Positions 19,155-28,813 of a DNA stretch of 64,000 nt are shown one piece after another. The position numbers and the translations under genes were made by a program. Within the stretch, counting starts at the first letter, position 1. Every line of letters begins with the position of its first letter. The stretch lies in assembly GCA_031266555.1 (NCBI GenBank), contig JAISAU010000002.1:62001-126000 (forward strand). The letters run 5' to 3'. Source of the stretch: Campylobacteraceae bacterium (GTDB lineage: Bacteria > Campylobacterota > Campylobacteria > Campylobacterales > Campylobacteraceae). A model generated the notes under the pieces. The model saw nothing but the letters and a program-made list of their open reading frames with translations. It made no database searches and had not been told where the DNA came from.

Positions 19155-19781
19155 TTATGAAATATGCCCTAAAACTTTAGTTAAATCTTTTTCATCAATA
19201 ATAACATTAGCGCTTTTTTTCAAAATCTCTTTCGCGCAAAACGCCACTTTTATTCTGGCTAACGCAAACATGGACAAATCGTTAGCCCCATCTCCAACGG
19301 CCATAGTCTCGTTTTGAGATATGTCCAGCAGATTTTGTATTCGTTCCAACATATCGCCTTTTGAGTAACCAAACATCATATCACCGCCGACAAGTCCGCT
19401 TAATTCGCCATTTTTTACATGCAATATATTCGCAAAATCAACATCAAAACCCAAAATATTTTTAGCAAAGCTTGTAGCAAATCTAAAACCTCCGCTAAAA
19501 ACTACTACTTTGATCCCTTTTAATTTAAGCTCTTTGATTAACTCTTTAGCGCCTTTCATGTAAGTTAGATTTTGACAAATATCTACAGCCTTTTTTTCAC
19601 TCATACCTTTTAGCAAAGATACTCTTCTTTGCAGCGACTCGAAAAAATCAAGCTCGCCTCTCATGGCCGCGGCAGTTATCTTTGAAACTGCGTCTCCTAC
19701 GCCGTAATTTTTAGCCAAAATATCGATAGTTTCCCCATCCATAAGTGTTGAATCAAAATCAAATACTGAAAGTTTTATCAT
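19155..19781 (-). CDS. serB: Phosphoserine phosphatase (HAD family)
   Basis: A 208-residue HAD hydrolase. DFDSTLMDGE at residues 8-17 has the nucleophile Asp and the acid/base Asp, with Ser in the position often Ala or Gly. VFSGGF and the metal-binding VGDGANDLSM complete the core. It produces L-serine from phosphoserine. Length fits the core SerB without an ACT domain. It lies 32 nt upstream of the transaldolase frame, as serB and tal do in C. jejuni. Confidence 0.93.
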   Translation of the reverse strand: MIKLSVFDFDSTLMDGETIDILAKNYGVGDAVSKITAAAMRGELDFFESLQRRVSLLKGMSEKKAVDICQNLTYMKGAKELIKELKLKGIKVVVFSGGFRFATSFAKNILGFDVDFANILHVKNGELSGLVGGDMMFGYSKGDMLERIQNLLDISQNETMAVGDGANDLSMFALARIKVAFCAKEILKKSANVIIDEKDLTKVLGHIS

Positions 19782-19859
19782 TTTTTATAGTCTTTAGAAT
19801 AGTTTAATTTACAATTTTGATATAATACACCAATTTATTGAAAATCGGATAAAAACAAT

Positions 19860-20756
19860 ATGCGTTCACTGATAAAAAAACAAACTTTTTTCACCTTGGA
19901 AATCACCCCTTTACATGGAACTGGAACTTGCGACATTGTAAAAAAAATTGAAAATACGCGATTAGTCAGCAAAATAGATGCTTTTATAGTTACGGATAAT
20001 CCTTTGGCAAGACTCAAATCAAACTCTGTTGTAACCTCCTTGAAATTGCAAGAGCATTTCAAAAAGCCTTCTATTGCCACAATATCGATGAGAGATAAAA
20101 ATAAAATCGCCTTGCAATCAGACTTGCTCGGCGCAAACGAACTTGGAGTAAACTCAATTTTAGCGCTCACGGGAGACAGCGCGGCAGCAAGCGACCAACC
20201 CAATGTCAAAGGCGTTTTTGAGGCAAATTCGTTACTTTTATTGGAAATCATCAAATGTTTTAACGCTGGTATCGACTATTCGGGCAAACCGTTTTCGTAT
20301 CCGCCAAAACCAATATCCGCTTTTTGCGTTTGCAACGCGATAGCAAATCATCAAAAATCTTTACAAAAAAAGATAGCCGCGAAATTGAGATTTTCACCAT
20401 TTGGAATCATATCTCAGCCGATATACTCTATTCAAGACGCGCAAACATTAAAAAAGATATTTGACGACGCAAAAAACGAATTTAAAGAGATAGAAACGGA
20501 ACTTATTTTTGGTTTTTTCCCGGTTACCAGATTAAGAACGGCGCAGTTTTTAAACTCGCATGTTCCCGGGATTCAAATTCCTAAAGAGTGGATGCTAAAA
20601 CTTGAAAACGCTAAAAAAATAAGCGAAGAAAAAGAGTTTGAAACAGGATTTGAATTGTCAAAAACCATTTTAAAAAATTTGACGGACTTTCATCCAAAAA
20701 TTCATATTATGGGCGCGAATAACTTTTCACTTTTGGATAAACTTTTTGGTTTATGA
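19860..20756 (+). CDS. Methylenetetrahydrofolate reductase family protein
   Basis: A 298-residue TIM-barrel protein of the MTHFR family. TLEITPLHGTG near the N-terminus, SIATISMRDKNK near 75, GVNSILALTGD near 97 and the later LIFGFFPVTR match the folate and flavin-binding framework. A canonical MetF reduces methylene-THF to methyl-THF; this shorter, divergent type could act in another C1 reaction. It starts 78 nt from the divergent serB and is the last intact gene before the accessory island. I do not recall this gene at the same place in C. jejuni. Confidence 0.75.
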   Translation: MRSLIKKQTFFTLEITPLHGTGTCDIVKKIENTRLVSKIDAFIVTDNPLARLKSNSVVTSLKLQEHFKKPSIATISMRDKNKIALQSDLLGANELGVNSILALTGDSAAASDQPNVKGVFEANSLLLLEIIKCFNAGIDYSGKPFSYPPKPISAFCVCNAIANHQKSLQKKIAAKLRFSPFGIISQPIYSIQDAQTLKKIFDDAKNEFKEIETELIFGFFPVTRLRTAQFLNSHVPGIQIPKEWMLKLENAKKISEEKEFETGFELSKTILKNLTDFHPKIHIMGANNFSLLDKLFGL

Positions 20757-20943
20757 TCTCGATTTATATATTTTGGCTGCCTGTAAAAACCGAGTGAGGT
20801 TTTAACCAATTTATCTATACTTCGTTTTATAAAAATTGCTTTTTTGCATATTGCAAAGCCGCTTTACTAGTAATTGCCAATATAAATTAGCATTTACCCA
20901 CTACAATAAACCATGACACTATTCGGAGTTATTCTATGGTACA

Positions 20944-21190
20944 CAACATGTAGCATTTTATTGCTACATGTAAGAACTTAAGTTTGCATTAAATAGCTAA
21001 TTATTTATTGGAATGGCTACATGTAAAAAATAGTTACAACATGCAAAGAATTTGGGTTAGCTTTTGGTATTTAAGTTATTGCATGTATTTAAACGTGACG
21101 TTTGAATTATTACATATAAAAAAGTTTTAGTAAAAATAAATGTATTTAGAATAATTGTATGTAAGAATATTGGATTAGTATTTTTGGTTA
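20944..21190. repeat. Cluster of intact and degenerate TACATGTA palindromes
   Basis: Intact cores occur near 20946, 20974 and 21019 (AACATGTAG, CTACATGTAA, CTACATGTAA). Further along the spacer are one-base variants: GCATGTA, TACATATAA (twice) and TGTATGTAAG, at intervals of roughly 40 to 70 nt. It looks like a motif cluster that is decaying by point mutation. Confidence 0.6.
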
Positions 21191-21294
21191 TTACATATAA
21201 AAGATTTGAAAGAGCAAGACCATAACCAAGTATTAAATCCATTGCTTGTAGTCATTGCATCAAATAATATACTTAGAATATGATTGGGTTACTA

Positions 21295-21483
21295 CTAAAA
21301 ATTTATCTCCTCTTTTAAATTAAGCGGTTTGTAGGAACTATACATTGGCTCTATATTCATATTAACGGCTGGTATCAATACTATTTCATTTGGTTTGATT
21401 GTTATTGTGCCTATGTAAGATTTAAACTTTTTAGTATCGCTTAGTACTATAGAGTAATCCATGTATATAATTTGCGCTTTCAA
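21295..21483 (-). pseudogene. Possible coding relic, unknown function
   Basis: A 62-codon open stretch that reads like protein (MDYSIVLSDTKKFKSY after an upstream TTG, then ITIKPNEIVLIPAVN) in a region otherwise full of stops. No start with a good ribosome site and no family that I recognise. It may be the tail of a phage-type gene, given the phage genes downstream, or a small hypothetical gene. Confidence 0.3.
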
Positions 21484-21551
21484 TACTGTTGCTAAAGTTT
21501 TTTATATAATATATTCTAGCATCCACGATAAACACTTAATAACCTACATCA

Positions 21552-21607
21552 ATCAGAAAGTCCCATTTTAAGGTATTCTTGCAATTCTTTCTGATAATTC
21601 AAAATGG
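21552..21607. other. Two interleaved inverted repeats (pseudoknot-capable)
   Basis: ATCAGAAAG (21552-21560) pairs with CTTTCTGAT (21587-21595), and CCATTTT (21563-21569) pairs with AAAATGG (21601-21607). The order a-b-a'-b' is that of an H-type pseudoknot rather than nested hairpins. No adjacent gene suggests a role. Such short repeats can arise by chance in AT-rich DNA. Confidence 0.35.
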
Positions 21608-22320
21608 CAATAATGGTTGTTTATTTTTTCATGTTTATACAGTTTGTATTATCTACTTTGCTCTAAATATATACACAAGTCTTGTTCATAAATAGGTACA
21701 ATAGCTATGTTTTTAGCCTCAGATAAATTTTATTGATATTGATATATTTATTGTATAATCAATAAATACAGTCTTTATAAGGACAGTATAAGCCTTCAAA
21801 TGTTTATTTACTGACTGGTAAATATTTATCTTTATTTGTATCTTTGTCAATATTTGCTATAGCGCTATATCGTGTATTAAAATTATCTGTAATTCTTTAA
21901 GGGCCTAAATCTTGGTTTTGTGTCATCATTGTTTGTTTTAAATATCTCTTCCACTTCGTGTTTATTCAATTTTTGCTATTAAAAACTTGTCTTATATAAG
22001 TATAAAGAAATTTGCTGAAATGGTAAATGTAATTCATGGGAACTCCAATAAAAAGATTTAACGGAAATGAGAGTATGCACTTTTGAGCAAAAAAGACACC
22101 GTCCTCCTATTTTTTATTAATAAAATCAACTTTTTGTTTTTAGTGCTTCAAATAAACTCACTATTCCCGCTTAGATAAAAGCTGAATGGGAAGTTTAAAG
22201 TCCATAACGAGATAAAATATAATAAAAAATACGCGACAAGGCAAATCTTAAAAATCCACAATGGAACGAAATGATGGAAGATAGATTTTACTTGATTGAA
22301 AAATAGTCAAACGCCCATCA

Positions 22321-22556
22321 TTTTAAATTCAAATACAACTCTTGTTTCAGTTCAATAAAGCCATTGGCTCTCTCAAAACAAAATACTTTTTTAAATACAA
22401 CGCTTGTTTCGGTTTGATAATAGTAGCGAGTTATTCCTATCGTTCTTCTTAACATTTTAATATAACTTTTGTATTGATTAAACTATGAGATTAAAACTAT
22501 CTGTCATATTGCCGCCTCTATTTTAATACAACACTTGTTATAGAACAACTTGTCAG
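22321..22556. repeat. Eroded CRISPR-like array, four degenerate repeats
   Basis: Four related units share a core like AATACAACRCTTGTTTC followed by an AT-rich half such as AGTTYAATAA. Cores start at 22332, 22394, 22459 and 22525, giving periods of 62, 65 and 66 nt. That equals a repeat of about 36 plus a spacer of about 30, as in type II arrays. The units are not identical: the third and fourth differ in their second half. The intervening segments are unrelated. No cas gene is in the window. A related array is at 58799-59025. Confidence 0.45.
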
Positions 22557-24864
22557 CGTCAACAATAAGCCGACTCCTGAAATGCTTCAAGTAAGCCAGT
22601 GGCTTAACGACGGAATGAACGTGAATACGCAAGTTGCGGGCACTAAAATACTTACCCGCCTTGAACAAAGCATCGCGAACCCTCTTTACTCGCCCGAGAA
22701 GTTAGCGGCTAAACTCAAATTATACGGTTTTGGCGACGAACAGACCGCTGTTTTTACAGAGGCTTACGCTAAAAAAGATATCAATATAGCAAAAACATAT
22801 TTTAATGAAAAAATCGCGGGCAAAGGGGTGGACGAAGCTATAGTGCGAACAAACAAAGAAGCGGCGAAAAGAGAAAAAGCGCTGCAAAAAGAGAAGCGCG
22901 GCATTTATAACGTTACGTTTAATGATAAAAAAGCCGCTGAAATAAGAATGGACGATTTAGAAAGCGTAATAAGATACGAAAAAGGAAGTCAAAGCGGCGG
23001 CGCGACACATATCGTCAGAAAGCATCTTGGCGATGGAAAATACGGTGAATTAACTCCTGATGAGCTTTTAAACATGGGTGAGATAATAAGAAATGGCGAT
23101 ATGCCTGAAGATTTGGTAAGAGTATCAGGTAACGGCATAAAAACATATGCTTATGAATTAAGTAAAGACGGTGTTAGATATAGAGTTGCTATATTGGAAG
23201 ATACAGATGGTAAAAAAATTGCGACTATGTACTCTGATAAAAATGTTGGAGGAAGTAGTGGAAGGCGAGACCCAGTTAGTCAATCGCCCTCTATGGAAAG
23301 CATTATACCGCAAAAATTAAATGATGTCAAAACGGAGAGTAAAACTCCTGTGAGAGCTGAGGAGGGTCAGTTTAATGACGAAGCAAACTCGCGAAACTAC
23401 TCTCAATCCTCGCCTGAAGCTCCCACAGTTCGCTTTGACAACCCTAATAACGCCATGCCCCGAATCGTCGAACAAGAGATTGACTTCAATCCGCATGAAT
23501 TTGAACGCGGCGCTCAAGGTACTGAGGACAGGATATCTTCGCAACCTCAAGAAATAAAACAGCAACACTCCTCACGTCGGAGTGAACGAGATGAGATTGG
23601 AAAAGATGGAGCGGTACAAAACCAAGACAAAACCGACGGTAATATAAAAAGCAATACTCCGTTCCGTACTCTTGAAAGCGAAACCTCCTCTATAAAAAGT
23701 ATTTTGCGTTCTGTTGGAGAAAAGATAAGAAACGCTTTCGCGAAAGCTCGAGGAAACAGAGGAGAAAAGTTTAAAGAGGCGCTGTTTGACGTTGACGAGC
23801 AAAACGCCCGAATGATCAAAGAAAAACTCGGCATAGATATAGAAGGCGGCAGACATGTGGCAAATTCTGACGATTTACTGCATATCGAAAAAAAACATGG
23901 CAAAAGTTCCAATGATAAAAATCCGATAACAAATGAGGATATGTTAAAGTACGGCGATATAGTTTACTCGCCTGACAAAATAGCTAAAACAAAAACGCCG
24001 CAAGGGTTTGACGCTATAATTTACGAGAAAAAAATAGGCGATACTTTTTATGTTGTCTAGGTTGTAAGACAAAAGAAAAAAGAACTCGCTATAAAAACCA
24101 TGTATAAGAGTAATGGCAAAAACGCCTTTTACAAAGGGACTGATCTAAACTGGGTGGAAGTTAGTCGGGTACCCAATGCGAAAGTTCGTGAGAACATCCC
24201 TGAGTTAGACGTCCAAAACCGCCCCGACCTTAACGATATTATACCACAAAACGAGCCAAAAATACAAAAAGAACTCCCTTCAGTACCTAAAACCAAACAA
24301 GAGTTTGAGAAATGGGCAAAAGAGAATAAAGTCATTTACGATACTCCTAAATCTGAGGGTGTTCAAGTACAAAAAGGTAAAGTTTACGCCGCTTACGATG
24401 AAGCAGGACTTAACGACAGCGAAGGAGTGAAGCTGTTTAAGGATATAACGGACACAAAAGAAGGCAAGAAAATAGTTGATTTACAAAATATCGCTGAAGC
24501 GTCGCAAAAAGGCTCGTCAAAGCTTGCTGATGAATATATCGCGACGCATGGAAAGCACCCATTTAACGATAAAGAACTTAAAAAAACTTTTAGAGAATCG
24601 GGCGACATTCAAAAGTTGTATAAACTTGGAAGCTACGTAGACGATTATGTTTCATCACCAAAAGACGTAAACACAGACATAATTAAAAAGCAAAAACTAG
24701 AGCGCGAAAACGAACTTGATAACATTTTGAAAGATTATATCAAAGCGCGTCGCGTTAATGATGACGTAAAACTCAAAAATATAGAGAATAGACTTAACAA
24801 ATTTGAACGAACAAAAGTGAATGAGAAAGGCGAGATAGTAAGTGATTTTGAGGAGATTTGCTGA
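22553..24864 (+). pseudogene. Phage-type gene with two PBECR-like nuclease domains, interrupted by TAG
   Basis: One frame runs from about 22553 (first ATG 22582) to the TGA at 24864, broken only by a TAG at 24058-24060. Two domains resemble the phage Barnase-EndoU-ColicinE5/D-RelE-like (PBECR) nucleases embedded in large phage polyvalent proteins: one at 22900-23230 with THIVRKHLGDG and LTPDELLNMGEII, another at 23690-24150 with LLHIEKKHG, ITNEDMLKYGDIVYSP and, past the stop, KELAIKTMYK. Between and after them is low-complexity and helical linker. The 5' end has no good start or ribosome site. It is probably a decaying prophage remnant. Confidence 0.7.
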
Positions 24865-26413
24865 TGCTGCTAGATAATATAAAATGCTTTGGTAAAAAAG
24901 CGATTATAAAAACACAAAACATATTTAAAGATATGGATGAGAGCGGTATGCCAAAATCATCTGGTACGATAGACAGCAGTTTTTTGAGTTCAGTTGGTAA
25001 AAAAATAAGCAATGCTTTCAGTAGAGCAAAAAATAATAAAAAAGAGAAATTCAAAGAGGTACTGTTTGAAGTAGATGAACAAAACGCTAAAATGATTAAA
25101 AATAATCTTGCTATGGATATAGAAGGGAGCGCCCACGTCGTAAATTCTGATGATTTACTTCATATTGAAAATAGACATGGTGAAAACTCAGCCGATAAAA
25201 ATCCGATAACAAATGAAGACATGTTAAAGTACGGCGATATAGTTTACTCTCCCGGTAAAATAGCTAAAACAAAAACAAGGGAGGGATTTGACGCGATAAT
25301 GTATCAAAAAAAGATAGATGATGCTTTTTATGTCGTTGAAGTTGTTAGAAAAGGAAAAAAAGAACTCGCGATAAAAACTATGTATAAAACAAAAAGCGGC
25401 GGTAAAGACGTTAATTTATTTAATGGAAAACCTTTGGAGTGGACAGACATAAAAAATAAGCAGGTGATGAATGCAGACGATATCTCGTCCCCCCATCTCA
25501 CGCCCAAAACGTTCCTGCCAATACTGATATTATACTCCAACCAAAACAACAAAGTCAAGATACCCTCCCTCAAACCCGCTGGCAAAATCAAGTAGATAAA
25601 TTTTTTGATTGGACTGCCGATAAGATAGGTAAAGGCAATGAAAAGCTCAATGAAAAAACAGGCTTTAAGATACCTCACGGATTGATAACCGTTGATAAAA
25701 CAATGAGCGATATCTTCAGTATGGCTGACGATTTCAAAAAAGCCTCAAGCCAAATTTTTGAACAAGCCAAAAGCAGAAAAGAGACGCTTAGTAAACTCTT
25801 AAGTAAAGACGAAAGTAAAATGCTGACCAGCGCTTTGAATGGGGATTTGGACATAAAAGAGCTTCCAAGCCATCTTACCAATTTATATAATAACATACGT
25901 AAAATGATAGACGATAACGCCGAAGCTTTAATTGAGGCTGGAGCGTTAGATAAAAAGTTTCAAATCAAAGATTATCTAAAAAGATATTACTCCAACTACC
26001 TTGAGAATGCTGAAGGAAATGGAAAAAAGTATTTTGATAAGTTTTTTAAAAGAGAAAACCTAACTCATGACGAACGTGTGGCTTTAGGTATGATAGAAGA
26101 CGCCGATATGGTTATACCAGCGACTTTGGCGGAACAAAGAACCCAGCTTTTGAAAGCGAACTTTTTAAAACAAGTCTCAGACAAATACGGTGTCGATGAA
26201 ATGCTTGAAGGATACGTCAGAATGAGCGACGAGACAGTTGGAGGCGGCATCAAGAAGTACGGGGCTTTGGGCGGTAAATACGTGCCCAAAGAGGTAGCCA
26301 AAGCGATTAAGAGCGCTAATGTGTTAAGGGAGGAATTAGGAGCTCTTGAGAGTTTTATTTATCCTCTTGTAGATCACATTAAAGTTAACGTCACGGTTAA
26401 AAACCCGATATAG
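24864..26413 (+). pseudogene. Second PBECR-domain phage-type gene, frameshifted at a C6 tract and cut at the 3' end
   Basis: The ATG at 24864 overlaps the upstream TGA (TGATG) with GAGGAG 8 nt before it, so it was once translated as its own gene. Residues to about 200 repeat the PBECR-like domain of the upstream gene (LLHIENRHG, FYVVEVVRKGKKELAIKTMYK). The frame is lost at a run of six C (25489-25494); adding one C joins it to a frame open through 26413. That second part has helical regions and YGALGGKYVPKEVAKAI, then HIKVNVTVKNP, a pattern I recall from large phage structural or polyvalent proteins that continue much further. The stop at 26411 therefore looks like a truncation. Confidence 0.7.
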
Positions 26414-27039
26414 AGAATAAAAGATCTATAAAAACCTGTAAAACCTAAAACGGCAATGAGAATATTAAAAATCTACAAACAAAATAATTAGTTATAGAGT
26501 ATAGCGCCTACTTTAAAGCAATTAGAGATTTATCTGGTACAATAAGAGTTTTAAAGAAACTTACTCTAAGTAAAATTGAATATGGAAAATTTCTAATGAT
26601 AGTACGCTGACATCCAAAATGTCAATGAAGCGCTATTTCGATCAATAAGTACCATAGACAATAAACAATAACTACAGTAATAACATAAAGTTACCAAAAT
26701 ATTAGATATTGATAAATCTATATCAAAATACAAAAAACTTTACTGAAAGTAAAAGATTAGCAGAGCGATTGATTTTACAGAGTTGAAATTCCTTGCATAT
26801 ATCATATATATTGCTATTCTAAGCTTGAATACATAACTAGTTTACTATATTTTGATTATAAGTGGGGTTATTCTATTTAGAGCTAATTCTATGAAGGGAA
26901 TACGCAATGCGGAAGAATAGAGAAAACATTTAAATTCAATATAAACAAAGATTGTTTTATGTTGAATATTAAATACCCTTTAAAATAAAATATCTTGAAA
27001 TTTCAAAGATTTTATATCAAACTAATTTGTAGATATTTA
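26414..27039. other. Non-coding AT-rich tail of the accessory island
   Basis: About 630 nt with stops in all frames and no recognisable gene, RNA or terminal repeat. A short hairpin-like ACATCCAAAATGT segment lies near 26611. No target-site duplication or tRNA could be identified that would mark the end of an integrated element. Confidence 0.5.
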
Positions 27040-27804
27040 CTACATACAAAACTTGAAAGATTTGAATTTAAAATCTTCAAAGCGGTAAAAGAGCTTATCA
27101 CAGGCGAATGAAGCGAAATTTATATATTTTATATTGTTACATGTAAAGGTTTGATTTTGGTGATAATGACCCTCTAAAACCACATCGCAATTTTTATACT
27201 TTTTTATTTTTCGCGTGATTTTTTCTTCAAAGTTTTCTATATTTTTGCAAATTTTTTTGTTTTGCTGGCTTCTTAATACGAATTTAGTTATCTGTCCGCC
27301 AAAATCAAGCTTATTTAGTACGAAAACAACGCATTTGTTTCTGATGATTTTTGTGTAAATTTTATAAAAAAACCCCACATGTAAATCCCCGTGAGAAAGA
27401 GCGAAAGTTAAATTTGCGGCTTTTATGTAAAAAGGCTGTTTTTCAAGCGATATGACATTTACATGTTTAAAAATACCGCTCAAGTTAAAATCGTGATTGC
27501 CTTCAAGATAATAAACTTCCGTACTTTGCGCAATTTTATCCAAAAATTCCAACTCTTGTTTGTACAAAAATAGAGCGTATTGCGCGCCGCCGGATAAAAA
27601 ATCAAACATATCGCCCATCAAAAAAAGTTGCGGCGCATTTATTTTATTAGCCTCTATCTCTTTTAAAAAGCTTGAAAAATCTCTCCTGTTTGTACCGTTT
27701 TCATGAGCGTCGGCGATAAAAATCGCTCCCTCTTTTAAAATAATGTCGGAGCTCTTTTTTTTATCCTTCAAAAACTTCGTCTGAATTTTTTTTTTATGGA
27801 ACAT
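27040..27804 (-). CDS. lpxH: LpxH-like metallophosphoesterase (UDP-2,3-diacylglucosamine diphosphatase)
   Basis: A calcineurin-type phosphoesterase of 254 residues from the ATG at 27804, which overlaps the argC end by 11 nt; an upstream reading to 27843 overlaps more. Motifs are FIADAHENG (Asp/His), GDMFDFL, GNHDFNL, SHGDLHVG and GHYHQN, all five metal-binding blocks. It is expected to cleave UDP-diacylglucosamine to lipid X in lipid A synthesis. lpxB two genes away supports this. Alternative: a general phosphohydrolase. Confidence 0.75.
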   Translation of the reverse strand: MFHKKKIQTKFLKDKKKSSDIILKEGAIFIADAHENGTNRRDFSSFLKEIEANKINAPQLFLMGDMFDFLSGGAQYALFLYKQELEFLDKIAQSTEVYYLEGNHDFNLSGIFKHVNVISLEKQPFYIKAANLTFALSHGDLHVGFFYKIYTKIIRNKCVVFVLNKLDFGGQITKFVLRSQQNKKICKNIENFEEKITRKIKKYKNCDVVLEGHYHQNQTFTCNNIKYINFASFACDKLFYRFEDFKFKSFKFCM

Positions 27805-28804
27805 AAGCAATCTTTGGAACTCCCAAATCCTCATCAAATCCAAACATTAGATTAGCATTCGCTAAAGCTTGCGCCGAAGCCCCGCGCAAAAGATTATCGA
27901 TACTTGAACTAACAAACGCCACATCGTTTTTGCTTGTCGCAAAAATATCGCAAAAATTAGTTCCCGCCGTCATTTTTACACTAACAGCTTCATCTCTTAT
28001 CCTAACAAATTTCTCATTTTTGTAAAATTCCGTTAGTATATTTTTGGCGTTTATCGGCTCTTTTAGTTGTATATACGCACTAATTAGCATTCCTCTTGTG
28101 ATAGGCAATAAATGAGGAACAAAATATATATCGTTTTTTATGCCGCTTTTATTTAATATTTCGGTAATTTCTGGCTCGTGTCTGTGATTTAACGCATTAT
28201 AAGAGATAAAATTTTCATTTACATGTACAAAATGTTCGCTATAAGTTATCTTTTTTCCGCGACCTGAAACCCCGCTTTTAGCGTCTATAAAAATGGGCGT
28301 ATTCTCTTTAATGAAAGGCTTGAACGACAATAACGCTAAAATTGAAGCGGTCGGATAGCAACCCGGATTTGCCACCAAAGAGGCTTTTTTTATCTTTTCG
28401 CGATTAATTTCCGGCAATCCGTAAACGGCTTCTTTTAGATGTTCTTCATCCAAATGTTTGCCGTAATGTTTTTCATAATTTTCCAAAGAGAGCCTGTAAT
28501 CAGCCGACAGATCGATAACGCGAACGCCAAATTCCAAAAGCTTTTTCGCGAATTCCATAGCCGTTTTGTGCGGCAACGCCAAAAACGCTAATTCGCACTT
28601 ATTCGCTATCTCTTTAGGATCGCTTTTTTTTATGTCAATATCTATTACATGTAGTAAGCTAGGATGTAAATCGCTCGCTTTCCCGCCGCCTTCGCTGGTT
28701 CCCATATAACTTAACTCGAAATTAGGATGATTTAGCAAAAGCTTTATTAATTCAAGTCCTGTATAACCGCTCGCGCCAACTATCGCAACGCTAATTTTTT
28801 TCAT
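27794..28804 (-). CDS. argC: N-acetyl-gamma-glutamyl-phosphate reductase
   Basis: A 336-residue NADPH-dependent dehydrogenase of arginine synthesis. GASGYTGLELIKLL at residues 10-23 is the nucleotide-binding loop, NPGCYPTA near 148 carries the catalytic cysteine and NHRHEPEI near 207 the conserved histidines. The start is 9 nt after greA. VHVN and LLHV are encoded by TACATGTA copies. Confidence 0.96.
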   Translation of the reverse strand: MKKISVAIVGASGYTGLELIKLLLNHPNFELSYMGTSEGGGKASDLHPSLLHVIDIDIKKSDPKEIANKCELAFLALPHKTAMEFAKKLLEFGVRVIDLSADYRLSLENYEKHYGKHLDEEHLKEAVYGLPEINREKIKKASLVANPGCYPTASILALLSFKPFIKENTPIFIDAKSGVSGRGKKITYSEHFVHVNENFISYNALNHRHEPEITEILNKSGIKNDIYFVPHLLPITRGMLISAYIQLKEPINAKNILTEFYKNEKFVRIRDEAVSVKMTAGTNFCDIFATSKNDVAFVSSSIDNLLRGASAQALANANLMFGFDEDLGVPKIAYVP

Positions 28805-28813
28805 AAATTTTTC

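Larger units (their letters stand above)
20757..22320. other. AT-rich accessory spacer with no intact gene
   Basis: About 1.56 kb between the MTHFR-family gene and the CRISPR-like repeats. Stop codons are dense in every frame. Contents that I can name are a palindrome cluster (20944-21190), a short coding relic (21295-21483), interleaved inverted repeats (21552-21607) and a terminal fragment reading NPQWNEMMEDRFYLIEK before a stop near 22311. The look is of a decayed mobile element. Confidence 0.6.

Noticed and set aside
21057-21242. A 61-codon minus-strand frame
   Set aside because: It is made largely of degenerate palindrome copies and AT-rich filler, with repeated T-K-N runs and no protein-like pattern.
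24058-24060. TAG as a recoded sense codon
   Set aside because: The paralogous domain has Glu at this position, all other genes in the window use TAG normally as a stop (for example rpmF), and the gene has other decay signs.
26414-27039. Attachment site or terminal repeat at the right end of the phage island
   Set aside because: No tRNA gene, integrase or matching direct repeat was found at the two borders.
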